Shown: positions 1 to 9,459 of the stretch, piece by piece | Layout of the letters: each line of letters begins with the position of its first letter | Position numbering within the stretch: the stretch's first letter is position 1 | NCBI GenBank assembly: GCA_004151065.3 | Contig: NWUY0300010007.1 | Coordinates: 51,505-72,456 of the forward strand | Origin: Larix sibirica | Lineage: Eukaryota; Streptophyta; Pinopsida; Pinales; Pinaceae | Reading direction: 5' to 3' | DNA: 20,952 nucleotides | The notes under the pieces: generated by a model | The model's database searches: none | Seen by the model: the letters and a program-made list of their open reading frames with translations, nothing else | What the model was told of the DNA's origin: nothing | Made by a program: the position numbers and the translations under genes

Positions 1-1365
1 ATAAATGTGGGGCCTTGGCCTTGATCTCCTCACCATGATTAAATAACAATATTTACATCATTTACGATTTAATGCGAAGGGGGTCAAAATGGGGATGTGA
101 CATATCGATTGATGTTTTGGATATTGAAGTGAACCCATGTGGATAGTCTATAGATCCTTATAACTTCTTAGCTATGTCTTCTTGCATGTCATGTGAATCC
201 TCTTAATTATTGATCATGAGTCCATTGTTCATTGGATAGGAATTGATCTTGGAAATCCATGATTCCATTTTTCTCTAAAGTAGTTTGACATATTGATTTG
301 TGGTGAACACCCACCTTGTGTCGAAGGATCGTTGGCATAAACTGAGAGGAATAAATGTCTTTGTGACTATGGATTGCCTTCCAAAGGAGTTCTAAAATTG
401 CACATGGTTTACAGACTTCAAATACCTTCCAGCATGGGTTTCAGAGGTAGCAATGTGAGAATTAGGTTTCCCTGCCTTTCGAAAGAAACAATGGCCCTAT
501 GATTACAATTGTGATTCTCAATATGGCTCGCTAGTCTCCCTATGTGTAGTTTGCTTAATGATTGGTTTTAGGCGATATGTCCTATTGGATGGTATGTCCT
601 AGTTTGGAGATTGCTCGGAGAATAAGCTACCTGCTTTGCTTTAGTGACATGCGCCTGACATGTTTCTACATAGTGTGGGCTATTCTTGATTTTGGCTTAG
701 TGCATACATGAAACCTCTTCTGCATTTGAATTCTTTGGGAACCATTTTATATGAAATCATTATGTATGATCATGATTAGTTCTCTTAGGAACCATTTATA
801 CGGTTGTGTTCTTTTTTCTTTTGATGCAAAAGTAATTTACTTGTATAGGACATTGATTGATATCCTTCTACAGTTGTTGTATTATTTTCATGCCTACTAC
901 ATTTGGAGTACATAATGTTTATAGCTTTCACATATGTAACTTCATTCTGGGTTGTTTCATTTTGTTTCAATTGAAAACTATTAGTAGTCCAAAAAAGTCC
1001 AATTGGTTCTCCGAGACATGTATCCATGTTTTAAATTGTGCAGCCTACCCTTCATGTGATAACCAATCAATTGCCTTTTTCTTGTTGCAGGTACATTGAC
1101 TGAACTTCACAATTAGAAATGGATCACTAGTACTCACAATATTTTCGCTTGATTCTTGTATCAAAGTGCATTTGCCTAGTTTGTGATTTAGCCAATGTTT
1201 TCTCCTTTGTGTTGCATTATGTGAATAATAGAAGGAACAAAGTTACCTGGACATCCAAACTCACCAATTGCACAAAATGTTTTTGCAGTAAGTGAAGCAA
1301 ACTTTGATGAAATTGATCATGCACTAGCATCCTTGCACTTGTTCTGATTGCGACATTTGCATTAT
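1..1365. other. No recognisable gene; left flank or 5' region of the Helentron
   Basis: I find no reading frame with a recognisable protein here. Open frames of about 80 codons overlap on both strands and look like chance. The stretch is less AT-rich than most of the window. It probably contains the 5' end of the rolling-circle transposon that starts coding near 1370, but I could not identify a terminus. A 'ttcttgttgcag|gt' stretch near 1079-1092 resembles a plant 3' splice site and could precede an N-terminal exon; this is only a suggestion. Confidence 0.4.
75..110 (+). other. Possible polypurine tract and start of a 3' LTR
   Basis: A purine-rich stretch (gaagggggtcaaaatgggga, 76-95) is directly followed by TGTGACATA at 96. 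This is the usual arrangement of a polypurine tract abutting a plant LTR that starts with TG. The window begins only 75 bases upstream, so no coding part of a retrotransposon can be seen. I did not find a matching second LTR or a clear CA end. It could easily be chance. Confidence 0.2.
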
Positions 1366-1815
1366 CATGTAGGGGATTGCTTGTTTGATTCTCTGGTTGT
1401 ATTGCTACATTTTCGGTACACTTCCTTCGCTTGAAACAAGAGAAGGAATAGTTAACCATTTTAGAAACTGCTTGGCCCATGGAGATGCATCTGCTATTAT
1501 CTCAATGAGAACAAAATTGAGTTATGAATTTCTACATGGACTGCACCATGTAAATGACGCTGAAACATATTTAGAAAGAATGTGCATTCTGACATCTTGC
1601 TCAAATGCAATTAGTGCAACTGGTCTATGGGGGGACATTTTCTATATTAAATGGTTCTCGAAATGGTTATCTGTTTCAATTTTAGTTTGGTCATTTGAAA
1701 ATAGAAAACAATACTTGCATTTCAGCTCTGGAAAAGAACAGTATGAATATAATTGATTGTTTCATGATAAGAACCCATTATCTAGACACTTTGAGCCAAT
1801 ATTGTCATATCGCTC
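1366..1815 (+). pseudogene. OTU-like cysteine protease domain 1 (broken)
   Basis: OTU domains are papain-like cysteine proteases, usually deubiquitinases. Residues GDCLFDSL (frame 1, Cys codon 1378-1380) match the catalytic-cysteine block of the family. The reading then moves to frame 2, where the usual downstream parts follow in order. First comes a helical segment (REGIVNHFRN), then YLERM, then LWGDIFYIKWFSKWLSVSI. The last matches the W-G-D and 'I.VW' core of OTU proteins. HFEPI follows, with the likely catalytic His at 1787-1789, beyond a stop at 1754-1756. Total length, about 140 residues, is normal for an OTU domain. Defects are at least one frameshift between about 1395 and 1440 and the in-frame stop. 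A stand-alone cellular OTU gene is unlikely because the frame leads straight into transposon sequence. Confidence 0.72.
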
Positions 1816-1894
1816 AACTAGAACTATGCTAGATCAAAATATTTAAAATGCTTCATGCATATCTTCAAATAGCCTATCCACAATTGATCTACAA

Positions 1895-2551
1895 ATGTCA
1901 TCACTTCAACAAACGCTTTCAGAGCAATGTCTTCGTTTGTCCAATTGCATTATTGGTGATTGTCATGATTCATTGTTTGAATCCATTTGCAATTTTGCAT
2001 CATTTTTTTATGCAGCCTCCTTGAGAAAGACACTGGCACAAACTTTTTTTAATTGCTACATTGGAAATGACATGAGGGCAGTAAATGCATTAAGAAAATA
2101 TCTCTCTGATAACATTCTTGGAAATGAGCACTCAATTGCAAATTGGCAGGATTACATTATCAAATCCTCAATGCTTTACACTGGAGGCAATATAGAAGGA
2201 GGTGATTTTGCAATACAATGATTGTGTGAAATGTTACATGTTAAGATGTGCATTTGGAATTCTGAAACACAAACCATCTCTATAAAGTTCCATCCATCTG
2301 GACCATGTTCAATTGTCATTTATATATTGTGTTGTCTTATGATCCCTAGACATAGTCACTATCAACCATTGATTTTGTTACATCACAAAAATAGATTTTT
2401 CGATATCTACCCTTCACAGTCCAAACCTTCTACTTCGTCCAAGATGGAAATATTTGCTAATACAATTTCCAAAGAACCACTTTTTCATGACATTGAGGAA
2501 ATAATTGGAAATGGAAGTCCTGACCAGTTAAGTGATCCCAGAATTGCGTAA
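1895..2551 (+). pseudogene. OTU-like domain 2 (one in-frame stop)
   Basis: A second OTU-like fold follows 100 bases after the first, in frame 2. It opens with GDCHDSLFESI (Cys codon 1961-1963). It continues with helical sequence, a GGDFAIQ block in the place of W-G-D, LCEMLHVKMCIWN as the core strand, and HYQPL with the likely catalytic His at 2357-2359. The only break is a TGA at 2219-2221; otherwise 218 codons are open. The Cys block carries three extra residues (HDS) before LFESI compared with domain 1, so its activity is uncertain even in the ancestor. The two domains differ clearly in sequence, so if they are a duplication it is old. Reading as one OTU split by an insertion is less likely, since each stretch has its own Cys block, core strand and His block. 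Confidence 0.68.
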
Positions 2552-2764
2552 AAACTAAAAGAATAAAATCCCCATTTGCAATAAAAAACCAAGGAAAGTC
2601 AAAAGGAAACAGACACATACACTACCTTTTTAAAAAACATTTGATCCAATTCCTTTATCCAAACCCTACCCATCATAAGCAAAAGGCCAAACAAAATTTA
2701 TCATCTGAATCAAGACATAAGAAAACAAAACTCAATCCTATATCAATAACAAAGAGACCATGTG

Positions 2765-3302
2765 AAAGCAATTAATGCAATTGAAACATATCTATAATTA
2801 ATTCAAGACACACCCAGCCATGCATGTGCGGTTTGTCAACGTCTACAATTTCAAAAAGACATGTGTGATATTGATAGTTATGTTCTATCAAGTCTATCAT
2901 GCTTAAATATCATTCACATTCTACAATAAGCAAAATTTGTGAGTAGATATGCAAATACCGCAACAATGCATTCTCCAATGGAAAGATACCTTTGTTTGCA
3001 AGCCCGTAGAAATTTGAAGAAATGAAAAACTAGAATCTATTTCATCTTTAACACCTTCAGAAGAAAGATTGGTTGAACCAAGAATGGCCTTTGCACAAAT
3101 AAGATAGCTTGGCTACAAAAAATCTCAAATTGATCTCACAGGCACAATCATAAATGTACCCATCAATTTGAACATAGTACAATTGGCGTTGTTAAGAAGT
3201 CTATCTGACACGATGATAATTGATGTAGTGATAAAAAAATGGAATACAAAAATGCATACTTGTTTGGTAATATTCAACCAAAGCATGTCATGGTTTCTCT
3301 AA
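2765..3302 (+). pseudogene. Zinc-finger and DUF6570-like segment of the Helentron polyprotein
   Basis: Frame 2 shows HACAVCQRLQF, a CxxC knuckle (Cys codons 2825-2827 and 2834-2836). In Helentron-like proteins a similar knuckle sits just before the DUF6570 segment. After a shift to frame 3 near 3040 the sequence runs EERLVEPRMAFAQIR, a stop (3111-3113), LGYKKSQIDLTGTIINVP and LALLRSLSDT. This matches the family pattern of an 'EERLV-xxR-xxF-xQIR' block followed by 'L-G-xIxNVP'. The role in the transposase is unknown; the family precedes the Rep domain in many Helitron proteins. The segment 2552-2764 keeps frame 2 with several stops and no recognisable motif. Confidence 0.7.
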
Positions 3303-3331
3303 AAGACTTATAATACACATCGCTATACAAA

Positions 3332-3748
3332 TATGAAGGCATTGTCATTAATAGTGAGTGGGGATAATTTTTTGAACTATACCAACAAAAACCGGAAAAT
3401 GAATTTTCAGACTTGGGATCTATTGATTCAGATGACAGTGAAGAAGATCCAGAACCAGTATCTGAAACATGAATACATGTTTATGGAGAAGCCCATCTTA
3501 TTGATGATCATGAAAATCAGGTTATGTAAATTGAACCTTCCGAAGGATTCAAGCCATTGATCATTTTCGAAGATAATTTCTCTGAAGAGCTAAACTTACC
3601 CTCTTTGTTCTATGGCTCTAGTTGGCATGTTGATGTAGTAAACCATTTCTCTTATCAACAAATAGATCAATGGGAACTACAGGCAATTCGAAAACTAGTT
3701 AAGCGGGTTCAAATTCTGCATGGATTACTATTTGCAAAGGACAACTAA
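3332..3748 (+). pseudogene. Acidic linker before the Rep domain
   Basis: Frame 2 reads through an acidic stretch (SIDSDDSEEDPEPVSE) and then PSEGFKPLIIFEDNFSEEL and LPSLFYG. The second part matches the conserved 'EG..PL..f.D...EeL.FP.lf.G' segment just upstream of the Helitron_like_N domain. Stops break the frame near 3365, 3470 and 3528. The carboxy-terminal half (3557-3748) is open for 63 codons. This part is not an independent protein; it bridges DUF6570 and Rep. Confidence 0.65.
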
Positions 3749-4047
3749 AAGGAAACAAAATAACTACCAAAGATGTCAAATACCAAAAGAATCTTGAAAA
3801 GATATTAAAATCACCAATTGCATACCACTCACTCCAAAGCATATGCACATCACCTGATTATTTTGAAACCACTAGGAAAAATGTATTTGCAATGATAAGA
3901 CAACTTGGGCTGCCCAAATTCTTTGTCACTTTTACTAGTGCAAAACATCTTTGGACACCGCTAATTAATGCATTTCAAAAGAAAAAGGTCGAGGTTGCAT
4001 ATAGCCATGCAATACTTGCTTTGATTAGTGTATCGTTTCACTTATAA
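3721..4047 (+). pseudogene. Helitron_like_N amino-terminal half of the Rep domain
   Basis: Frame 1 runs WITICKGQLKGNKITTKDV, then LEKILKSPIAYHSLQSI, then FAMIRQLGLPKFFVTFTSA followed by KHLWTPLINAF. The 'AMIRQLG-P-F..T..a...W..L' block is the signature of Helitron_like_N (PF14214), the amino-terminal part of the rolling-circle initiator. About 105 codons are open before a TAA at 4045-4047. The start of this frame overlaps the end of the preceding frame-2 segment, which places the frameshift at about 3720-3750. This is one of the best-preserved parts of the element. Confidence 0.88.
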
Positions 4048-4059
4048 GAAACCATCATG

Positions 4060-4440
4060 TCATTTGTAGTCGGTATAATAGACATAGAATCTTAGCAATG
4101 TGCACATTAATTTCAAAAAATAGTGAATTATTCATAGAGCTAGAAGACTATTTCTTTATTATTTAATTCCAAAGTAGAGAAAATTAACATGACCACGCAC
4201 TGCTTTGGATACAAAATGCACCAATCTATGGACAAAGTTATGAAAACAAGATAACAACATTTGTTGACAAATACATATCTTGTGACTCAAGACTTTTGTA
4301 TGAAGATCTAATTAAAATCCAAACACATCACCATACAAGAACTTGCAAAAAAAATGCAACTCTAGTTGTAGATGCAATTTCCCCTTCCCTCCAATTGATA
4401 AAAATACTATTTTGCATCCACTTGACAATAACATAACAGT
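4060..4440 (+). pseudogene. Rep domain, HUH metal-binding region
   Basis: In frame 3, LEDYFFII, a stop (4164-4166), FQSREN, a stop and HDHALLWIQNAPIYG align with the Helitron 'DYF-xRxEFQ-RGxxHxHALLW' block. The two histidines (codons 4188-4190 and 4194-4196) would coordinate the catalytic metal of the HUH nuclease. The middle residue is Asp where a hydrophobic residue is usual. Then come FVDKYISCDS and IQTHHHTRTCKK, the family's 'lQ-H.H-.TC.k' metal-binding block. The frame then slips to frame 2, where CRCNFPFPPI continues it. Nuclease function is lost through the stops and shifts. Confidence 0.85.
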
Positions 4441-4518
4441 GGACAAGAAAAAGAAAAAAAACTTTGTTCGATTTTGTAACATAGTACTTATCCTAGAAAC
4501 ATTTCCTTTGATAGATTC

Positions 4519-5030
4519 ATGGATTATCTCCAATTACCCATAGAAGAATACATTACTCTTTTGTGCGCATGCCTGTTCCACCCTATTTTATTGCTAAAAA
4601 GGAATCCATGTGACATTTGGATAAATGCATTTACAAAACAGTTACTGGAATTGTGGCATGCTAACAAATATGAACAATTCATTCTAGATGCCTATGCTAC
4701 AACAACATATTGCAATTCCTACTTGACAAAAATGGATCGCACATGACATCTGCGTTCAAAAAATTGAGGGAAGATTGTTACTCCAACATTGACAACATAG
4801 TCAAGACAATACAGAGGCTTGGAAATGCACTTATTAATATGCAACAAATGTCAAGTTGCCAAGCTATCCACATTGTTCTTTCTTTGCCTTTGTACTCTTC
4901 TTATAGAAAAGTAGTACTATTCATTAACACTGCACTTTTTGAAAAAGGAACATTTGTCCTAAAAAGGCCTCAAATCTTGCAACATGAACCAAATGATTAT
5001 GAAGACATCGTGCGGCCCTTCGATCATTAA
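4519..5030 (+). pseudogene. Rep domain, Y2 catalytic tyrosine region
   Basis: Frame 1 (4519-4746) gives DYLQLPIEEYITLL, LLKRNPCDIWINAF and then LDAYATTTYCNSYLTKMD. The Tyr pair YCNSY (codons 4708-4710 and 4720-4722) sits where Helitron Rep proteins have the two active-site tyrosines that attach to the cut DNA end. A frameshift near 4735 moves to frame 3, open to 5030, with QRLGNALINMQQMSSCQAI and VVLFINTALFEKGTFVLK. These match the Helentron segments 'iGNkfinh.E.sa.EA' and 'vvFInT...e.r..llk'. Both tyrosines survive. Length and order match a normal Rep domain. Confidence 0.87.
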
Positions 5031-5504
5031 GAATTATATTGTTCAATCATCTGAACTAGAATGAGTCTATTTAGCTGAATTTGCATCATGCTACTCACTC
5101 TCACGACCAAATGCTATAAAGAGAGAACATGCATGTGTCATGCAGTACATTTGCTATAATCACCAAAAGGATCTTGAAAATTACTACAGAGAAAACATGA
5201 TGGTGTTTGTTCGATACAAAGAAAATGAGAATTTGTTAAAAGCAAATTGTCAGACATGGGAAAAAGCATGCTCTTTCAAAAAAACTATTTGTGGATAACA
5301 TTGAGAAAAATATCTCACCTCTAGCATGAACATGGGGCGACATTGATATTGCAAGTGAAAACCTTGCATCCATAGCTGAACTAATCTTTAGTTTCACCAA
5401 TCCAACCGATCATGAATCTCACACTCTTACGATGGAGAAATATGACATACAACATGACCTGCATCACAAATTGCACTGAGGTAATGCTCCAACTAATGTA
5501 AAAA
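5031..5504 (+). pseudogene. Rep-to-helicase linker, decayed
   Basis: Frame 1 from 5068 gives LAEFASCYSLSRPNAIKRE and then LENYYRENMMVFVRY followed by KENENLLKANCQTWE. This fits the 'LAdFA..Y' block and the 'p..YyRe.lmLF.PWR.E..L......t' block that link Rep and helicase in Helitron proteins. After about 5300 the reading slips and is harder to follow. TWGDIDIASENLA and EKYDIQHDLHHKL can be made out in different frames. Confidence 0.7.
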
Positions 5505-6946
5505 ATGCCATTGAAAACAATTCCACATTCTTTTCTCTTAGAGACAAAAACATACTACAAATTTAGAAGAAGACTAAATGAAGAACAACAATGCATAACA
5601 AAAGAGATTATTATGTGGAAAAAAAACAATCCATCTACACTATTTTACTTGTTCCTAACTACAGATGCAGGGACGGGCAAGACAATTATAGCAACAACAA
5701 TTTACTATGGGTTGTTGTATCACTATAGGAAAGATCTCCAAAGTAACTTGATAAAGAAAAAAGGATTAATAGTTGTATTCATTGGCAAGGCTGCTTATAA
5801 TGTAGGTGGCCTTACAGTCCATTCAGCCTTTTGACTTCTACTATCATAAATATAAATTCTCCCACTTACTTCCAATACATTAGATACATTGACTAAGGAA
5901 TATGAACAACCAAGACTTTTGCTCATAGACAAGGCATCCTTGATTGGATCTCGAATGCTACACAACATGGACAAACAACTACGTGAAATAATGCATACCC
6001 CAATGACACCTTTCGCTAATCTTGACATTATATTCTATGGTGACCTCTTCTAAGCTCAACCAATTTGTGATTCTTGGATATTTGAACAACTAGAGTTTCG
6101 CTCTGAGATAATTACATCAACATTCTGGAAAACAAATGTCAAATGCTTTGAGCTAAAAAAATTAATGTGACAAGATGATCAAATTTTCATATCAATCTTG
6201 AACAGAATCAGAACATGCACTCAAACAAATGAGGATATATCCTACTTGAACAAATGCTGTTACATACCTCCACCAAATGATCCAATATTTCCATATCTAT
6301 TCCATCGCAACGAAGATGTTCAACAACAGAACTAGAAAATGTTATTGCTTCTAAAATCAGAACCAATTATATCGAAAGCACTTTATACCAAAATAGATTC
6401 GTTCGAAATATAGAACTATGCAGATAAAAATATGCATATGCCTTCTACAATAGTGCTCAAACAAGAAATGCCTGTTGAACTAAATAGAGGCAATTATGCT
6501 ATTGAGGATGGACAAGTGAATGGAGCTGATGGCAGCTTGAAGTTGCATACAAGAGGTAAAAGTGATATAATATGGATTGAATTCACAAATCCAAAAATTG
6601 ACTTATTGCAATGAGCAAATATGCGATGGTTTTATACATCTGAGATAGGGAGCACTTAGACACCTATTACACGCATATCTCGACACTTTAGAGCTAGAAA
6701 TGGAGTTCATATGATAAGAGAACAATTCCATGTTCAACTGTCATGTGCATGAACTATACACAGATCACAAGGACAATGGAGAGATTGGCATTTGACCCAT
6801 CTCGAATTAAACAACCTGAACTTGTTTACACAACATTGTCTCGTGTGAAGGACATAAAATCTCTATATCTCATTAGTAAACTACAAGAGTCAAATTTCCT
6901 TGTTTTCCAAAAAGTACTTGACAAAACACTCCTATTACCAACTTGA
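5505..6946 (+). pseudogene. PIF1-family SF1 DNA helicase domain of the Helentron
   Basis: PIF1-like helicases unwind DNA 5' to 3'; in Helitrons this one displaces the strand after Rep cutting. Frame 3 carries the motifs in order. LNEEQQCITKEII is the Q-type entry region. TDAGTGKT (5661-5684) is Walker A. GKAAYNVGGLTVHSAF is motif Ia. LLLIDKASLIGSRML is Walker B, and DIIFYGDLF-stop-AQPI is motif III with TAA at 6051-6053. A stop (6168-6170) then QDDQIFISILNRIRT is motif IV. VNGADGSLK and TIHRSQGQ are motif V. Frame 2 then gives QPELVYTTLSRVKDIKSLYLI, motif VI. At least seven in-frame stops and a frameshift near 6770 break it. Walker B reads D-K where D-E is expected, so the catalytic Glu is gone. 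Confidence 0.93.
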
Positions 6947-7037
6947 ATATGGTCTCTTCTCATAACGAAAAAACAATTGCCTCTTAATTTCTTCATTGAA
7001 CACGCATAGCCTGCCATTGCATATTGAATAAATTACT

Positions 7038-7588
7038 AGTGACTATGATCTGATGAAGACTGATATCATCTGTTTACAAGAAACGAACACAAATTCTCTC
7101 CCACGGGGAACTTTTCTATCAAGAAACTATGACTCTTTCTCAGTATTGCATCTTCACGGAATCTTCACATGTTACAAGAAAATATAGTCCTCGAGAAATC
7201 ATACATCCACACTACAAAGTATATTGAATCAATAGTGATTGATTTCCATTTGAACACATTCTCGTTCAAAATAACAAATCTCTATATTGCACCACTCAAA
7301 CATGTCTTCCATTTTGTTATCGGCATCTTGGAAAATACAAGAAAAGAAGAGTGCATTGTACTTGTTGGAGGTTTCAACTTTGACATGCTTTCAAATAACA
7401 ATATGCAGCAAAAATTTATGTCCTTTATGAACAACAAGAATTTCACACTGCACACAACAAAACCAACACATGACATGGGATCAATTCTCGACCACTTTTG
7501 GACAAATTTGCCTACAAGCCACATTGCATTTACAATTTATGAGCTTATTGGAGTGACCATCATATTATCTATCTTTCAATCTGTCTAA
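7038..7588 (+). pseudogene. AP-endonuclease-like (EEP family) domain fused after the helicase
   Basis: This domain type cuts DNA using a metal in retrotransposons and DNA-repair AP endonucleases; in Helentrons it sits carboxy-terminal to the helicase. Frame 3 gives KTDIICLQETNTNSL, where the Glu of LQET (7080-7082) is a metal ligand. Frame 2 (from about 7169) gives KITNLYIAPL, then CIVLVGGFNFDML where the family has GDFN, and PTHDMGSILDHFWTN, the 'S.LDhi' block. The terminal S-D-H block is replaced by YELIGVT. So the Glu, Asn and LDH survive but the GDFN Asp and the final His are lost. A short frameshifted segment lies at 7150-7180. A LINE endonuclease is the alternative, but no reverse transcriptase follows and the helicase directly precedes it. 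Confidence 0.85.
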
Positions 7589-8449
7589 ATTGATCCAAAG
7601 CATATGCAATTCTTGAGAAAAAACAATCAACACTGCCATAACTCTAATTCACATTGTTTTATGCCATTCTCTTAAAGTAAAAAGCAAGAGAGATGCATTC
7701 TAGTCTACTATCATATTATAATTTTTGCTCTAATTCACATTGTTTTATGCCATTCTCTTAAAGTAAAAAGCAAGAGAGACGCATTCTAGTTTACAATCAT
7801 ATTATAATTTTTGTCATGGAAACTGCACAAATTAGATGCAAATGCATCATTGTCCATGCTAGAAAGCATTGCATCTGCTTAAACCCAAATCAAACAACCA
7901 CACCACAAGTAATCATGCGATTTTCATTAGTTCTATAAACTATTTTGTGGCACCATCATCTTGCTTTTCTCTTTAAAAAATAGTATTTTGCAATAGTCAT
8001 TTCACAAATTATTCAGTTCATGTTCCTAGCATATGCTACTTGAAATGCTTTTTTTTTCCAATGCACTATAATTTAGTGCTTCGAATACTCGCACAACTCC
8101 ACAAAAGAAATAAGAATACAAAATCTTCGCAATTGTTTTCAAAAATCTTTTTTACAATTGGTAAATTCCATAATTGCCTGTTGCTTATTCAACTCTCTTT
8201 GTTTTGAACATCAGCCGACCATTCAAATATGATAACCATAACTATCTCTGAAACAAGATGGTAAGTTGATTCATGTGTTTCTTTGCATGACAAAAAACAA
8301 TTAGTCAACAACCAAGTGTGGCTCTGATCACTTTGGAATTACCTATTCCGACTTACATCTACCCCCATCATTTTGCATTTTCAGAAATCTTGCTTTTCCT
8401 TTTATTTAAGAAATTTGTTGTTTGATATTTCATTGCCATTTCAACAAAT
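7589..8449. other. Spacer between the polyprotein and the RPA gene
   Basis: AT-rich spacer of about 860 bases. It contains the 86-bp tandem duplication listed separately. The sequence 'caagatggtaagt' near 8254-8266 resembles a plant 5' splice site (GTAAGT) and could end a first RPA exon, but no exon-like protein match supports it. Nothing else is recognisable. Confidence 0.5.
7642..7813 (+). repeat. 86-bp direct tandem duplication, two copies
   Basis: Copy 1 covers 7642-7727 and copy 2 covers 7728-7813, exactly head to tail. I count three substitutions between them. The unit begins ctctaattcacattg and ends tcatattataatttttg. It lies 54 bases after the end of the EN reading frame. The near identity means the duplication is much younger than the decay of the coding domains around it. 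Confidence 0.93.
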
Positions 8450-9282
8450 TTGGGAGACAAAAACAAAACAACAAAAAAATTATTGAAATGGAAATCTGCA
8501 ATACATCTAGTCAGAATATGCACAGAGAGCCCCAAGAGACAGAAAGTGACAACAAAACAAAACAATGAGCTTGGTTTACTGAAATTTAGCTCTACCTCAA
8601 TCCGCCCCTCACTCTCTTCTAGACTAGTAGTTGAACATTATATTTATTCTTTCACAATATCATTGCTCATTGCAACATACAATTTTTGTTTACTAGACCC
8701 AAAATCAGTTTCCTATGTTACTCTGATTATCAGTTCTAATTTTCTATAGAGAAAAACAGGATTCACTGCTGCCTTGCTCCATTATTCAAACTTGCTCAAC
8801 AACACATACGATGTCTTCAAAAGATATGTCATTGCAAGCTATCAGCCAGGTCAAAATAAACATATGAATTCTCCTGCAAAACCTCAGTTCATGCATGCTG
8901 ACTTGGTTGATCAAGATGTCCAGTTAACTATAATGGTAAACATAAAAAATAACCTCGTTAGTCACTTTCATCAATATTTCTCCACAGGTGCCAGTGTTCG
9001 AATAAGAGATTTCTCCATCAAAAACAAAGGCATGTGTGATAGATGAGATGCAAAATACTCTATTCAACTACATGGAACAAGCTTAGTAGAAAACATACAA
9101 CAAGTCTGCAAGGGATGCAGACTTGCACCTGACGCCAACATACAGGGCCTTCTTGTATCAATGAATCCATATCATGTTGGTTCTAAACTTCTATCACAAC
9201 AATTATCATTGGCTTCCAACAATACAATAGGAAATTTGAATTGACCCTTAGGGATGGTCTCATGCAGTCTGATATTGCAATT
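8450..9282 (+). pseudogene. RPA70-like single-strand DNA-binding protein, amino-terminal and central part
   Basis: RPA binds single-stranded DNA; plant Helitrons often carry such genes, presumably to protect the displaced strand. Frame 2 is open from 8450 apart from a TAG (8747-8749) and a TGA (9044-9046). The first 100 codons are Lys-rich and unrecognised. From about 8950 the match is clear: LVSHFHQYFSTGASVRIRDF, SIKNKGMCDR, the TGA, then DAKYSIQLHGTSLVENI. This fits the RPA OB-fold pattern 'G..v.I.dF.vk..kG..drGda.Ys.el...T.ve'. A shift to frame 1 near 9226 gives RKFELTLRDGLMQSDIAI, like the 'v.L.DgsG..i.v' strand of the next OB fold. A GT donor (GTATGT, 9283-9288) directly follows. Start and upstream exon structure are uncertain. 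Confidence 0.68.
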
Positions 9283-9459
9283 GTATGTTCTTTTACAGTT
9301 ACAAAAAACACCTTTTTAAAATAAACTCCTTAATTACATCTTTGTTCCAACTTTGTGAACTTTCTTCTGGTTTTTTTCTCGTCTAGTACAGAACTTGAAA
9401 TGCATTTTGTATTAATGAATTTCCACTAACATATGCATTCTATTTCCACGTTTTCCAGC
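9283..9459 (+). other. Candidate intron in the RPA-like gene
   Basis: A 177-base AT-rich stretch begins GTATGT and ends TTTTCCAG, both good plant splice signals. OB-fold-like sequence lies on its left. On its right is TSKLKLQNQLLSNTTTS, which could be the 'slsTt..T' part of the second OB fold. The exact reading phase across the junction does not fit without an additional slip. It is a candidate only. Confidence 0.4.

Noticed and set aside
785-1480. Overlapping 80-87-codon open frames on both strands
   Set aside because: No motif, low complexity, and both strands are open over the same bases; the 1217-1480 minus frame overlaps the OTU Cys block on the plus strand and is its shadow.
4312-4533. 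Minus-strand 73-codon frame
   Set aside because: It is antisense to the Rep domain (FFFFF run from the poly(A) stretch) and has no motif.
8936-8987. Possible GT-AG intron in the RPA-like gene
   Set aside because: At 52 bases it is too short for a typical plant intron, and the frame reads through it into a good OB-fold match (LVSHFHQYFSTG).
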